A stretch of DNA of 64,000 bases from Sphingomonas corticis (GTDB taxonomy: Bacteria > Pseudomonadota > Alphaproteobacteria > Sphingomonadales > Sphingomonadaceae): contig NZ_JAAVJH010000001.1 of assembly GCF_012035195.1 (NCBI RefSeq), forward strand, positions 1-64,000, written 5' to 3'. The notes under the pieces were generated by a model. The model saw only the letters and a list, made by a program, of their open reading frames with translations, was not told the origin of the DNA and ran no database searches. How positions within the stretch are numbered: position 1 is the stretch's first letter; the number at the start of each line of letters is the position of its first letter. Positions 27,451 to 38,765 of the stretch are shown piece after piece. Both the position numbers and the translations under genes were made by a program.

Positions 27451-28809
27451 TCAGGCCTGCGCCGTCCACCCGCGACGGCGCAGGACCAGGAGGTAATAGG
27501 CGGCGGCGAGCGCGACCTGCGCTGCCGTCGCCAGCATCGCCGGCCGGCCGTCTTCCGGATCGAGCCACGTCGCGCAGGCGATCCCGGCGAGCGCGATCAG
27601 CGTGACCGCCGGCGCCAGCGGATAGAGCGGCATGCGGTAGCGCGCATGCGCCGTCGCCCCGCCCCGCCGCCCGGCGATCGCCGCCATCGCCAGCCCGGCG
27701 TAGATCGCGATCAGCCCGGCGCCGCTCCACACCTTTAGCAGGCGCAGCGGCAGGACGCACAGCGCCATCCCCGTACCGCCGACCATCAGCGTGCCGATCC
27801 ACGGGCTGCCGAGCCGCGGGTGGATGCTGGTCAGCCAGCGGTCGACCGGCCGGCCCCAGGTGCCGTCGCGCCCGGTGGCGTAGAAGAAGCGTGCGCAGGC
27901 GAGCACCCAGGCGATGATCGCGTTGACGATCGCGATCGCCACGCCGGCGGCGACCCATCCGCCCGCCTCCGCCCCCACCGCCTGCCGCACCAGCAGGCCG
28001 AACGGGTCGCCCGAGGCGAGCAGCGCGGGCAGATCCGCAGCCCCCATCAGGGCGGCCACCAGCGGCACCCCTTCCAGCACCAGCGTGAGCGCCAGCGCCG
28101 CCGTGACCGCCTTCGCGATGCGCCGTGGCGCCTCGTGCATCTCCTCGCCGAAATACACCGCCACGCCATAGCCGTTGAAGGCGAAGATCGCGATCGAGGC
28201 GGCGACTCCGAGGTCCGTGAGCGACGCCGGCGCGCCGGACGGCGTCATCGGTGCGGCGAGGAACGCGACCGGGTTGCGCGTGCCCTCCATCAGCCCGAGC
28301 GTGGCGACGAGCGCGAGCGCGGCCACCTCCACGGCAAGGAAGATGCCGGTGATCCACGCGTTGATGCGGATGTTCAGCAGCGCCACCAGGGTGCAGCCCG
28401 CGACCACCGCCATCGCGACGGGCACCTGCGGCAGCCCCGGCCACACGCCGGCCAGCACCTCGCGGATACCGAGACCGGCAACCGGCAGGAAGAGCAGGTT
28501 GTTGAAGACGTTGACGCCCAGCATCACGAATCCGGCAAGGGGCCCGAGCGTGCGCGCGACCATCACATACTCGCCGCCCGCCACCGGCCACGCGGAGGAC
28601 AGCTCGGCATAGAGATAGGCCGTCGCGACGCAGACGAGCGCCGCCGCGATCGTCGCCAGCACCGCGCCCGTCCCCGCCACCTGGAGCATTCCCGGGACGA
28701 TGACGAAGACGGACGAAGCCGGGGTCGTGACGGAGAGCGTGAGGAACAGGACGCCGGCGACGCCCAGACTGCGGGTCAACGGGGCGGGCGGCGCGATGCT
28801 CGACACCAT
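27451..28809 (-). CDS. APC-superfamily amino-acid permease
   Basis: A 452-residue inner-membrane transporter with about 12 membrane segments. The N-terminal signature GVAGVLFLTLSVTTPASSVF (helix 1, unwound substrate-binding region) and AELSSAWPVAGGEYVMVAR (helix 2-3) are typical of the amino acid-polyamine-organocation group. The substrate cannot be read from sequence. It is divergent from the AstD-type dehydrogenase gene, so an arginine-family or related substrate is possible. Confidence 0.87.
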   Translation of the reverse strand: MVSSIAPPAPLTRSLGVAGVLFLTLSVTTPASSVFVIVPGMLQVAGTGAVLATIAAALVCVATAYLYAELSSAWPVAGGEYVMVARTLGPLAGFVMLGVNVFNNLLFLPVAGLGIREVLAGVWPGLPQVPVAMAVVAGCTLVALLNIRINAWITGIFLAVEVAALALVATLGLMEGTRNPVAFLAAPMTPSGAPASLTDLGVAASIAIFAFNGYGVAVYFGEEMHEAPRRIAKAVTAALALTLVLEGVPLVAALMGAADLPALLASGDPFGLLVRQAVGAEAGGWVAAGVAIAIVNAIIAWVLACARFFYATGRDGTWGRPVDRWLTSIHPRLGSPWIGTLMVGGTGMALCVLPLRLLKVWSGAGLIAIYAGLAMAAIAGRRGGATAHARYRMPLYPLAPAVTLIALAGIACATWLDPEDGRPAMLATAAQVALAAAYYLLVLRRRGWTAQA

Positions 28810-28904
28810 CGTGCCGTGCCACGCGGCGGCGCGTCGCGCCAGAGGGGCGCCGCCCGCGCGACGCCCCCTTTCTTCCGCCCCGTTCCCGCGGCTAAGGACG
28901 GATC

Positions 28905-30314
28905 ATGGCGGAGCTGATCTCGTACGAACCCGCGACCGGCGCGGCATTGTGGCGCGCGCCGACGAGCGACGTGTATCTCGAGGTCGCGACCGCGCGGGAC
29001 GGCTTCGCGCTATGGGCGACGCAGGCGCTGGCCTACCGCGTCGAGACGATGCGGCGCTTCGCCAACGTGGTGCGCCAGCGCGCGGACGCCTTCGCGGACC
29101 TGATCGCACGCGAGACGGGCAAGCCGTTGTGGGAGGCGAAGACCGAGGTCGAGAGCGTCGTCGCCAAGGTGGACATCTCGATCGCCGCCTATGCCGAGCG
29201 GACGCCGCAGCGGCGCGTGGAGGCGCCGATGAACAGCCGCATGGCGCTGCGTCACAAGCCGCACGGCGTGCTGGCGGTGCTCGGCCCCTACAATTTCCCG
29301 GCGCACCTGCCCAACGGCCACATCGTGCCCGCGCTGATCGCGGGCAATGCGGTGGTGTTCAAGCCGTCGGAGAAGACGCCGGCGACGGGCGCCTTCCTCG
29401 TCGACTGCCTCCAAGCCGCGGGCGTGCCGGAGGAGACGGTGCGGCTGGTGGTCGGCGGCCCCGCGGAAGGCAAGGCGCTGGCCGCGCACGAGGATATCGA
29501 CGGGCTGCTCTTCACCGGATCGGCGCGCACCGGTATCGCTTTGAACCGCGCCTTCGCCGATCGGCCGGAGAAGATCCTGGCGCTGGAGATGGGAGGCAAC
29601 AACCCGATCGTCGTGTGGGATACGCCGGACCTGCACGCCGCGGCCACGCTGGTGATCCAGTCCGCGTTCACCACCGCGGGCCAGCGCTGTACCGCGGCGC
29701 GGCGGCTGATCGTGGAGGACCGGATCGCGCCCGCGCTGCTGGACGAGCTGTGCCGCATCGCCGGGCGGCTGATCGTCGGCGCGCCGCACGACAAGCCGGC
29801 ACCGTTCATGGGGCCGGTGATCGACAACGAGACCGCGGACGGGCTGACGGAGAGCTTCCTCGCGCTGATGATGAAGGGCGGCCGCCCGCTGCGCCACATG
29901 GCGCGGCCCGACCCCTCCCGCCCCTTCCTCACCCCCGGCATCATCGACGTGACCGACGCGACCGATCGTCCCGATATCGAGCTGTTCGGCCCGCTGCTGC
30001 AGGTGATCCGCACCGACGATTTCGACGCGGCCATCGCGCACGCCAACGACACGCGCTACGGCCTGTCCGCCTCGCTCGTCTCGCAGACCCCCGCGCTGTA
30101 CGACCGGTTCTGGGCGAACGTGCGCGCGGGTATCGTGAATTGGAACAAGCCCACCAACGGCGCGTCCTCGTCGCTGCCGTTCGGCGGCATCGGCTGGTCC
30201 GGCAACCACCGGCCCAGTGCCTATTACGCCGCCGACTACTGCGCCTATCCGGTCGCCAGCAACGAGGCGGAGGCGGCGCGCGCGTCGATCGGCATCGGGC
30301 TGGCGGACGGCTAG
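28905..30314 (+). CDS. astD: Succinylglutamate-semialdehyde dehydrogenase (AstD)
   Basis: A 469-residue aldehyde dehydrogenase. It has the N-terminal ISYEPATGAALW, the NAD-site GPYNFPAHLPNGHIVPALIA, GSARTGIALNR, catalytic Glu in LALEMGGNNP (about residue 230) and catalytic Cys in TTAGQRCTAARRL (about 264), and the C-terminal NWNKPTNGASSSLPFGGIGW. The GNNP and KPTNGASS signatures point to AstD, the fourth step of arginine succinyltransferase catabolism. The rest of the ast operon is not in this window. ATG 28905 follows AAGGACGG. Confidence 0.92.
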   Translation: MAELISYEPATGAALWRAPTSDVYLEVATARDGFALWATQALAYRVETMRRFANVVRQRADAFADLIARETGKPLWEAKTEVESVVAKVDISIAAYAERTPQRRVEAPMNSRMALRHKPHGVLAVLGPYNFPAHLPNGHIVPALIAGNAVVFKPSEKTPATGAFLVDCLQAAGVPEETVRLVVGGPAEGKALAAHEDIDGLLFTGSARTGIALNRAFADRPEKILALEMGGNNPIVVWDTPDLHAAATLVIQSAFTTAGQRCTAARRLIVEDRIAPALLDELCRIAGRLIVGAPHDKPAPFMGPVIDNETADGLTESFLALMMKGGRPLRHMARPDPSRPFLTPGIIDVTDATDRPDIELFGPLLQVIRTDDFDAAIAHANDTRYGLSASLVSQTPALYDRFWANVRAGIVNWNKPTNGASSSLPFGGIGWSGNHRPSAYYAADYCAYPVASNEAEAARASIGIGLADG

Positions 30315-30341
30315 ACCGGAACACAGGGGGATCGCAGGAAC

Positions 30342-31280
30342 ATGGCAAGCGGATTGGTCGCGCTGCTGGACGACATCGCGGGGCTGACGCGGCTGGCTGC
30401 GGCGAGCCTGGACGACGTCGGCGCCGCCGCGGCGAAGGCGGGAACGAAGGCCGCGGGCGTGGTGGTCGACGATACCGCGGTGACGCCGCGCTATGTCGTC
30501 GGCCTGTCGCCGCAGCGCGAACTGCCGATCATCGGCAAGATCGCGCTCGGCTCGATCCGCAACAAGTTGCTGTTCCTCCTGCCCGCCGCGCTGATCCTCA
30601 GCGCCTTCGCGCCGTGGGCGATCACGCCGCTGCTGATGGTGGGCGGCGCCTTTCTCTGCTTCGAGGGGGCGGAGAAGGTGATCGAGGCGCTGTCCGGCCA
30701 CGGCCACGCCGCGGAGGAGACCGCCACCACCGATCCGGTAGCGCTGGAGCAGGAGAAGGTGTCGGGCGCGATCCGTACCGACTTCATCCTGTCGGCGGAG
30801 ATCATGGCGATCGCGCTGAACGAGGTGGCGGACCAGACGCTGCTGGCGCAGGCGGTGACGCTGGTGCTGGTCGCGGTCGCGATCACCGCGGGAGTCTACG
30901 GCGTGGTGGCGCTGATCGTGAAGGCCGACGACGTCGGCCTGTACCTGGCGCAGCGCGGGTCGGCGGTGGCGCAGGCGATCGGTCGCGGGCTGGTGAAGGG
31001 CGTGCCGGTGCTGATGTCCGCGCTCGCCATCATCGGCACCGCGGCGATGGTGTGGGTGGGCGGCGGGATCATCACCCACGGCGCGGAGGTGCTCGGCTTC
31101 GCCGCGCCCGCCCACGCCATCCACCACGCGTCCGAGGCGGTGGAGCACGCGGTGCCGGGGGTCGGCGGCGCGCTCGGCTGGCTGGTCGCGGCGGCGCTGA
31201 ACGGCGTGGTCGGCCTGGTACTCGGCGCGATCATCGCATTCGTCGTGCACCGCGTCGCCCAGGCGCGCGGGGCGCACTGA
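30342..31280 (+). CDS. DUF808 family inner-membrane protein
   Basis: A 312-residue membrane protein of the YedI/DUF808 family: N-terminal SGLVALLDDIAGLTRLAAAS and DDTAVTPRYVVGL, then about six hydrophobic segments, with FLCFEGAEKVIEALSGH typical of the family. Function is unknown. A short GGGGATCGCAGG leader precedes the start, 27 bases after the dehydrogenase stop, so the two may share a transcript. Ends nine bases from a convergent gene. Confidence 0.86.
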   Translation: MASGLVALLDDIAGLTRLAAASLDDVGAAAAKAGTKAAGVVVDDTAVTPRYVVGLSPQRELPIIGKIALGSIRNKLLFLLPAALILSAFAPWAITPLLMVGGAFLCFEGAEKVIEALSGHGHAAEETATTDPVALEQEKVSGAIRTDFILSAEIMAIALNEVADQTLLAQAVTLVLVAVAITAGVYGVVALIVKADDVGLYLAQRGSAVAQAIGRGLVKGVPVLMSALAIIGTAAMVWVGGGIITHGAEVLGFAAPAHAIHHASEAVEHAVPGVGGALGWLVAAALNGVVGLVLGAIIAFVVHRVAQARGAH

Positions 31281-31289
31281 GCGGGCGGA

Positions 31290-33482
31290 TCAGAACCGCA
31301 GCAGCGGCAGGATCGTGGCATAATCGTCCGTCCAGGCGCCGAGCCGCGGGTTCGCGCGCAGCCGCCGCCAGCGGGCGCCGTCCATCTGTATCGTCGCGTA
31401 GGTCTCGGGATCGCGCGACAGCACGACCCAGGCGGAGGCGGACGCCTGCGGATCGAGCACGGAGGGGCGATGGTTCAGCACCATCGCCTGCCACCCTCCC
31501 GCCGTCGCCGCCGCCGCCACGACCGGTGCCAGGTTAATGAAGCGGTTCGAGATATGCACCGCCAGCACGCCGCGTGGCTGGAGCACCCGGGCATAGACCG
31601 CGAAGGCCTCGCGCGTCAGCAGGTGCATCGGCACCGCGTCGGAGGAAAAGGCGTCGAGCGCCAGCACGTCGAGGCTGCCGGCGGGCTCCCGTTCCAGCGA
31701 CAGCCGGGCGTCGCCCAGGATCACCGCCGCGTCGGGGGCGCAGCGGCGCAGGAAGGTGAAGCGGCCGCGGCGCGCGATGTCGACCATGGTCGGGTCGATC
31801 TCGTAGAACCGCCAGCGCTGCCGCTGCTCGCGATAGCAGGCGAGCGTGCCCGTCCCCAGCCCGACCACGCCGATCCGCGCGGACGGGCCGTATAGAACGG
31901 TGGCCGCCTGCATGACGCGACCGACCCCCGACTCGGGCGTGTAATAGGTCGTGGGCGTGCGCTCGCGCCCGGGCGAGCCGGTCAGTTGCAGGCCGTGCAC
32001 GGTGCTGCCGTGGATCAGCACGCGCTGCCGCGCCTCCGCACGAACGGTGTAGATGCCGAAATAGCTGCGTGTCCGAGCGCCGGACTCCAGCGTCAGCATC
32101 AGCGAGCCGAGCCCGCCGAACAGCAGCAGCGAGGCCGTCAGCACCAGCATGTACGGGAGCCGCGCGCCGATCGTCACCATGCCGACCCCGGCGATGAGGA
32201 TGAACGACGTGAGCGTGTACTGCGACCCGTTAAGCCCGCCGGGCGAGATCGCGGCCATCACGCCGGCGACGAGCAGCAGCACCCCCGCCACCGCCAGCGC
32301 GGCGATGCGCGATCCCGCCCGGCTCCACAATTCGCGCAGACCGTGGGTGAGGTAGAGCTGCGGCACCAGCAGACCGGCGGCGAGGATCAGGATGGGATAT
32401 TCCCACGTCCAGTCGAACGTCACCGGCGCGACCAGCCCGGCGAACACGCCACCCAGCGCTCCGCCGATCGACATGGCGAGATAGAAGCCGGTCAGCCGCG
32501 CCGGTTCCGGCCGCAGCCGGTAGAGGCGGGTGTGCAGCGCCACCGACAGCATGAACAGCAGGATCAGCGCCAGCATGACGCTGAGCCACGGTGTGGGCGT
32601 GAAGCCGCCCATCATGATCCCGCCGAACATCAGGATCGTCACCGGCGCGATCCGCGTCAGCGTGTCGGCGAGGAGGCGGTTGGCGGCGAAGGCGACGGAG
32701 AAGCTGAGAAGGTAGAGCGCGAGCGGAAGCACCCAGATCAGCGGCATCGCCAGCAGGTCGGTGCTGATGAAGGTGGACGTCGCCAGCATCATGCCCGACG
32801 GCACGAAGCCCATCACGATCCACAGCGCCACGCGCGACCGGGCCGGCGCCGGATCGGACGGGGCCTCCGCCGCGGCGACGTGGCGACCCGGCAGACGCGC
32901 CGCGCACAGCAGCACCAGCAGGATGAGGAACAGATAGCCCCCGCTCCACAGCCAGCGCTGCTGCGTGACGCTCAGCTGCGGCTCGACCAGCAGCGGAAAG
33001 GCGAGCAGCCCGGCGAAGCTGCCCAGGTTCGACGCGGCGTAGAGCGGATAGGGATCGGCGCCCGGACGCGCGATCGCGAACCAGCGCTGCACCAGCGGCG
33101 CCTGCGCGGAGACGGCGAAGAACAGCGGGCCGATCGACAGCGCGAACAGGTACGGCACCCACAACGCCGGCTCTGCGCCCGGCGGGAGCACCCGGTCGCT
33201 GAGGCCGATCGGCAGGAACAGGCAGGCGAGCGCCAGGACGGCCAGATGCACCTGCCCCTGCCGGCGCGGCGCCAGCCGGGTCAGCCAGTGGGCGTAACCG
33301 TAGCCGCCGAGCAGCAGCGCCTGGTAGACCAGCATCGCCGAGTTCCACACCGCCGGCGCGCCGCCCAGCCGCGGCAGTGCGATGCGCGCGATCATCGGCT
33401 GGACGAGGAACAGCAGGAACGACCCCGTCAGGATGGTGAGGGCGAACAGGGCGCGACCGCCCCGGGCAGGAGCGTCGGTCAA
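31290..33482 (-). CDS. Fused membrane / spermidine-synthase-like protein
   Basis: A 730-residue protein with about twelve or more membrane segments in the first ~430 residues (starting GRALFALTILTGSFLLFLVQ), a short periplasmic-type stretch, and a C-terminal methyltransferase-fold domain (about 520-730) with GVVGLGTGTLACYREQRQRW, FYEIDPTMVDIARRG and LDVLALDAFSSDAVPMHLL. Such fusions are called MFS/spermidine-synthase-like; real aminopropyl transfer is unproven. I propose TTG 33482, which overlaps the preceding GNAT stop as TTGA, because a longer frame adds only Arg/Pro-rich sequence unlike the family. Confidence 0.83.
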   Translation of the reverse strand: MTDAPARGGRALFALTILTGSFLLFLVQPMIARIALPRLGGAPAVWNSAMLVYQALLLGGYGYAHWLTRLAPRRQGQVHLAVLALACLFLPIGLSDRVLPPGAEPALWVPYLFALSIGPLFFAVSAQAPLVQRWFAIARPGADPYPLYAASNLGSFAGLLAFPLLVEPQLSVTQQRWLWSGGYLFLILLVLLCAARLPGRHVAAAEAPSDPAPARSRVALWIVMGFVPSGMMLATSTFISTDLLAMPLIWVLPLALYLLSFSVAFAANRLLADTLTRIAPVTILMFGGIMMGGFTPTPWLSVMLALILLFMLSVALHTRLYRLRPEPARLTGFYLAMSIGGALGGVFAGLVAPVTFDWTWEYPILILAAGLLVPQLYLTHGLRELWSRAGSRIAALAVAGVLLLVAGVMAAISPGGLNGSQYTLTSFILIAGVGMVTIGARLPYMLVLTASLLLFGGLGSLMLTLESGARTRSYFGIYTVRAEARQRVLIHGSTVHGLQLTGSPGRERTPTTYYTPESGVGRVMQAATVLYGPSARIGVVGLGTGTLACYREQRQRWRFYEIDPTMVDIARRGRFTFLRRCAPDAAVILGDARLSLEREPAGSLDVLALDAFSSDAVPMHLLTREAFAVYARVLQPRGVLAVHISNRFINLAPVVAAAATAGGWQAMVLNHRPSVLDPQASASAWVVLSRDPETYATIQMDGARWRRLRANPRLGAWTDDYATILPLLRF

Positions 33483-34017
33483 GCGGGTCTTTCGATGCGA
33501 TAGAGGACGTGGCGGCGCAGCGGGTCGCCGGGCGCCAGCGCGGGGTGATCGAAGTCGCCAGCGGGCTCGTGCGTCATGCCCAGCCGCTCCATGACCGCGC
33601 GGCTGCGCGCGTTGGCGGGGACGGTGATGGCAAGAACCTGCGTCGTGCCGCGCCCCCATTCCGCGTCCAGCGCAGCGCGTGCCGCCTCCGTGGCGTAGCC
33701 GCGTCCCCAGGCCGCGCGGGCGAGGCGCCAGCCTATCTCCGCCTCGCCCTCAACCGGCGTGCCGGCGGGCCCCGGCTTGACGCCGCAGAAGCCGAGGAAG
33801 GCGCCGTCCCCGCGCCGCTCCAGTGCGAAGAAGCAGCGGCCGAACTCCCCGGCGATGGTGTTCTGCCGCACGACGACGGCGCGGCAGTCGTCCGTCGTCA
33901 TCGGCGGGCCGAGGAAGCGCATCACCTCCGCGTCCTGCCCCATGGCGTGAAACGGCGCCACGTCCTCCTCGCGCCAGCGACGCAGGATCAGGCGCGGGGT
34001 CTCGATCGCGGGCAGGC

Positions 34018-34021
<4 letters not shown>
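33479..34021 (-). CDS. GNAT N-acetyltransferase (RimJ-like), first of a pair
   Basis: A 180-residue GNAT acetyltransferase: TPRLILRRWREEDVAPFHAM at the start, GEAEIGWRLARAAWGRGYAT (acetyl-CoA loop region) and NARSRAVMERLGMTHE near the end, the pattern of RimJ/RimL-type enzymes. The substrate is unknown. GTG start at 34021 within the stop of the upstream paralogue, and its own stop overlaps the membrane-fusion gene. It lies in a four-gene chain with hemB. Confidence 0.87.
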
Positions 34022-36502
<2,481 letters not shown>

Positions 36503-36519
<17 letters not shown>

Positions 36520-37993
36520 GGCTGCCGGCCGGCTCCACGTCGGCGTGGCTGCGCTCCTCGCAATGCGCCTCCGGCACCAGCAGCGCTCCCTTCCGCCAGC
36601 TGCCGCGCCCATAATAGAGCGCGGCCAGCGCGACCGTGGTGGCCGAGCCCATGGGGAAGCTCCACCACAAGGCGTCGACGCCCAGCGTTGGCCGCAGCAG
36701 CAGCGCGATGCCGAGCCGCACCGGGAACATCGCGACGAACAGGATGGCCAGCGGGCCCCACACCGCGCCGTTCGCCCGCACCACGCCGAACAGCACCATG
36801 GTACCGCCGAAGAGGACGAAGCCCCAGGTCGCGATCAGGTTGATGTGCGTGGCGATCGGCAGCACGGGGCTGTCCGCGGGCACGAACAGCGCGAGCAGCG
36901 CGCGGTCGAACAGCAGCGCCACGACCACGGCCACCCCGGTGATCGCGACGTTCAGCACCAGCCCCGCGCGCGTGATCCGGCCGACGCGATCCCATCGCCC
37001 GGCGCCGATGTTCTGCGCCGCCATCGCGCTGACGGCGGCGCCGATCGCCATCGCGGGCATCTGGATGTACGTCCACACCTGCTGCGTGATGCCGTAGGCG
37101 GCGGTGGTGTCCACGCCGTTGCGGTTGACGAGCCCCACCATCGCCAGCCCCGCGCCGGAAATGACCAGCATCTGCGCGCCGATCGGCACTCCCTTCGCCA
37201 GGATCGTGCGCGCCACCGCGGGATCGGGCAGGACCAGCCGCAGGTCGCGCCCCTTCAGCGCGATCGGCACGTCCTTCCACGCGATCCACGCGGCCAGCGC
37301 GGCGCAGGAGACGAGGTTGGCGATCAGCGTGGCGGTCGCCGATCCGGCGATGCCGAGTTCGGGCGCGGGGCCGAGGCCGAGGATGAAGACCGGGTTCAGC
37401 GTCGAATCGAGCAGGACGGAAAGGCCCATGAACCAGAGCGGCGTCATCGAATCGCCGATGCCGCGCAGCCCCATGAACATCAGCACCAGCAGCATCGACG
37501 CCGGCAGGCCGAGGAAGATGACGCGCAGGTACGCCAGCGCGTCGTCGTAGGCGCGACCGGGCGTCGCGAGCGCGCGCAGGATCTGCGGTGCGAATGTCCA
37601 GCCGAGGAGCGCGGTGACGACCGACCCCGCCAGCACGATGCCGGTCGCCGAGCCGAAGGCGCGCCGCGCCGCGTCGACATCGTGCCGGCCCCAAGCCTGG
37701 CCGACGAGGATCGTCGCCGCCATGCCGAAGCCGAAGACGAGGCCGAACATCAGGAACATGATGATGTTCGCGTTGCTGGTCGCCGCGAGCGCGTCCTCGC
37801 CCAGGAAACGGCCCACCCAGATCGTGTTGATCGATCCGTTGAGCGACTGGAGGACGTTCGAGCCGAGCGTCGGCAGCGCGAAGGCGACGAGCGTGGAGAA
37901 GATCGGTCCGCGGGTGAGATCGCGCTGGCCGTCGGCGGCGGGCGCGTCCGCCAATGTTGAGGACGTTGGGGCGCCGGCGGTGTTTTCGCTCAT
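36503..37993 (-). CDS. MATE family efflux transporter
   Basis: A 496-residue inner-membrane exporter with about 12 membrane segments in two similar halves; PTLGSNVLQSLNGSINTIWV in helix 1-2 and IGAAVSAMAAQNIGAGRWDR in the second half are typical MATE motifs. It exports cationic drugs or metabolites using H+ or Na+. ATG 37993; a longer frame exists upstream but is low-complexity. The 367 bases before it carry no gene. Confidence 0.9.
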
Positions 37994-38360
37994 ATCGCGC
38001 CGCCGATGCGACGGCGAGGCGACCGAGACGTGACAGCGGCGCGACGCGCGCGCGACGGGTGCGCGACGGCGGGGATTCGAAGGAGCGACGCGGCAGGCAT
38101 CGGGAGATAACGCCGGAGCGGGCGTGCGGATGCGGCGGCCATGGCCATCCGTTCTCCCCTGCTGCGATGATTGCGATGCCATAGCCGGCGACGGGTGCGT
38201 AGGACAGGGTCGGATCAGGCGCGAATGGATCGGCATTCCGGCGTGCTCCTGCGCTGGCAGGAGCCCAGGGCCACGATCGACTCTGCACAGAAACTCCAGG
38301 CTCCTGCCGACGCAGGAGCACCGCTCCGCCAAGAAGCGACCTCCCGAGCGACCGAGCGCA
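37994..38360. other. Gene-free spacer with a REP-like element
   Basis: 367 bases lie between the MATE gene start and the end of a GNAT gene transcribed towards it. The only clear structure is the palindromic element at 38243-38321. The part next to the MATE start must hold that gene's promoter, but I see no match I would defend. Confidence 0.6.
38243..38321. repeat. REP-like palindrome
   Basis: A 23-base arm GTGCTCCTGCGCTGGCAGGA.. (38243-38265) pairs with its near-exact reverse complement at 38299-38321 around a 33-base loop. Each arm is itself a small inverted repeat (CTCCTGC..GCAGGAG), so a cloverleaf-like fold is possible. This is the form of REP/BIME elements that are scattered in many copies. 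Confidence 0.75.
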
Positions 38361-38765
38361 TTACAGCCAGCGCGCCATCACCGTGACATCGGCAGCTTCG
38401 TAGCCCAGCGCCGCATAGAATCCGGCGGCGTCGTTGCCGTCGCGGACCATCAGCTGGACCTTCGGCACGCCCCGCTCACGGAGCCATCCCTCCGCGGCGG
38501 CGACCAGAATTGGCGCCAGACCGCTGCCGCGGTGGGACGGTGCCACCGCGAGGTAATAGAGCCAGCCGCGGTGGCCGTCGTCGCCGACCATCACCGTGCC
38601 GACGAGCGCCGCCCCGGCATCGACGCCAAGAATGGCGCTGCCCTGCCCCGCCACCGCCCGGTCGAAGTCGACCGCGGGATCGTTCCACGGCCGCGTCAGC
38701 CCGCACGCCTGCCACAACGCCACCGCGGCGGTGCGATCGCCCGACGCCAGCCGGCGGGGCGTCAC
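38361..38765 (-). CDS. GNAT N-acetyltransferase (YpeA-like)
   Basis: A 134-residue GNAT protein with [20 protein letters not shown] (acetyl-CoA pyrophosphate loop, about 68-87) and [20 protein letters not shown] near the end. The N-terminal [20 protein letters not shown] is typical of the YpeA subgroup. Substrate unknown. The GTG start at 38765 lies in the valS stop (GTGA), so it is translated after valine-tRNA synthetase. Confidence 0.85.
   Translation of the reverse strand: MTPRRLASGDRTAAVALWQACGLTRPWNDPAVDFDRAVAGQGSAILGVDAGAALVGTVMVGDDGHRGWLYYLAVAPSHRGSGLAPILVAAAEGWLRERGVPKVQLMVRDGNDAAGFYAALGYEAADVTVMARWL

Noticed and set aside
28700..31537. 945-codon plus-strand frame over the permease, astD and DUF808 genes
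   Set aside because: It is a shadow frame; the real proteins in this region have full domains in other frames.
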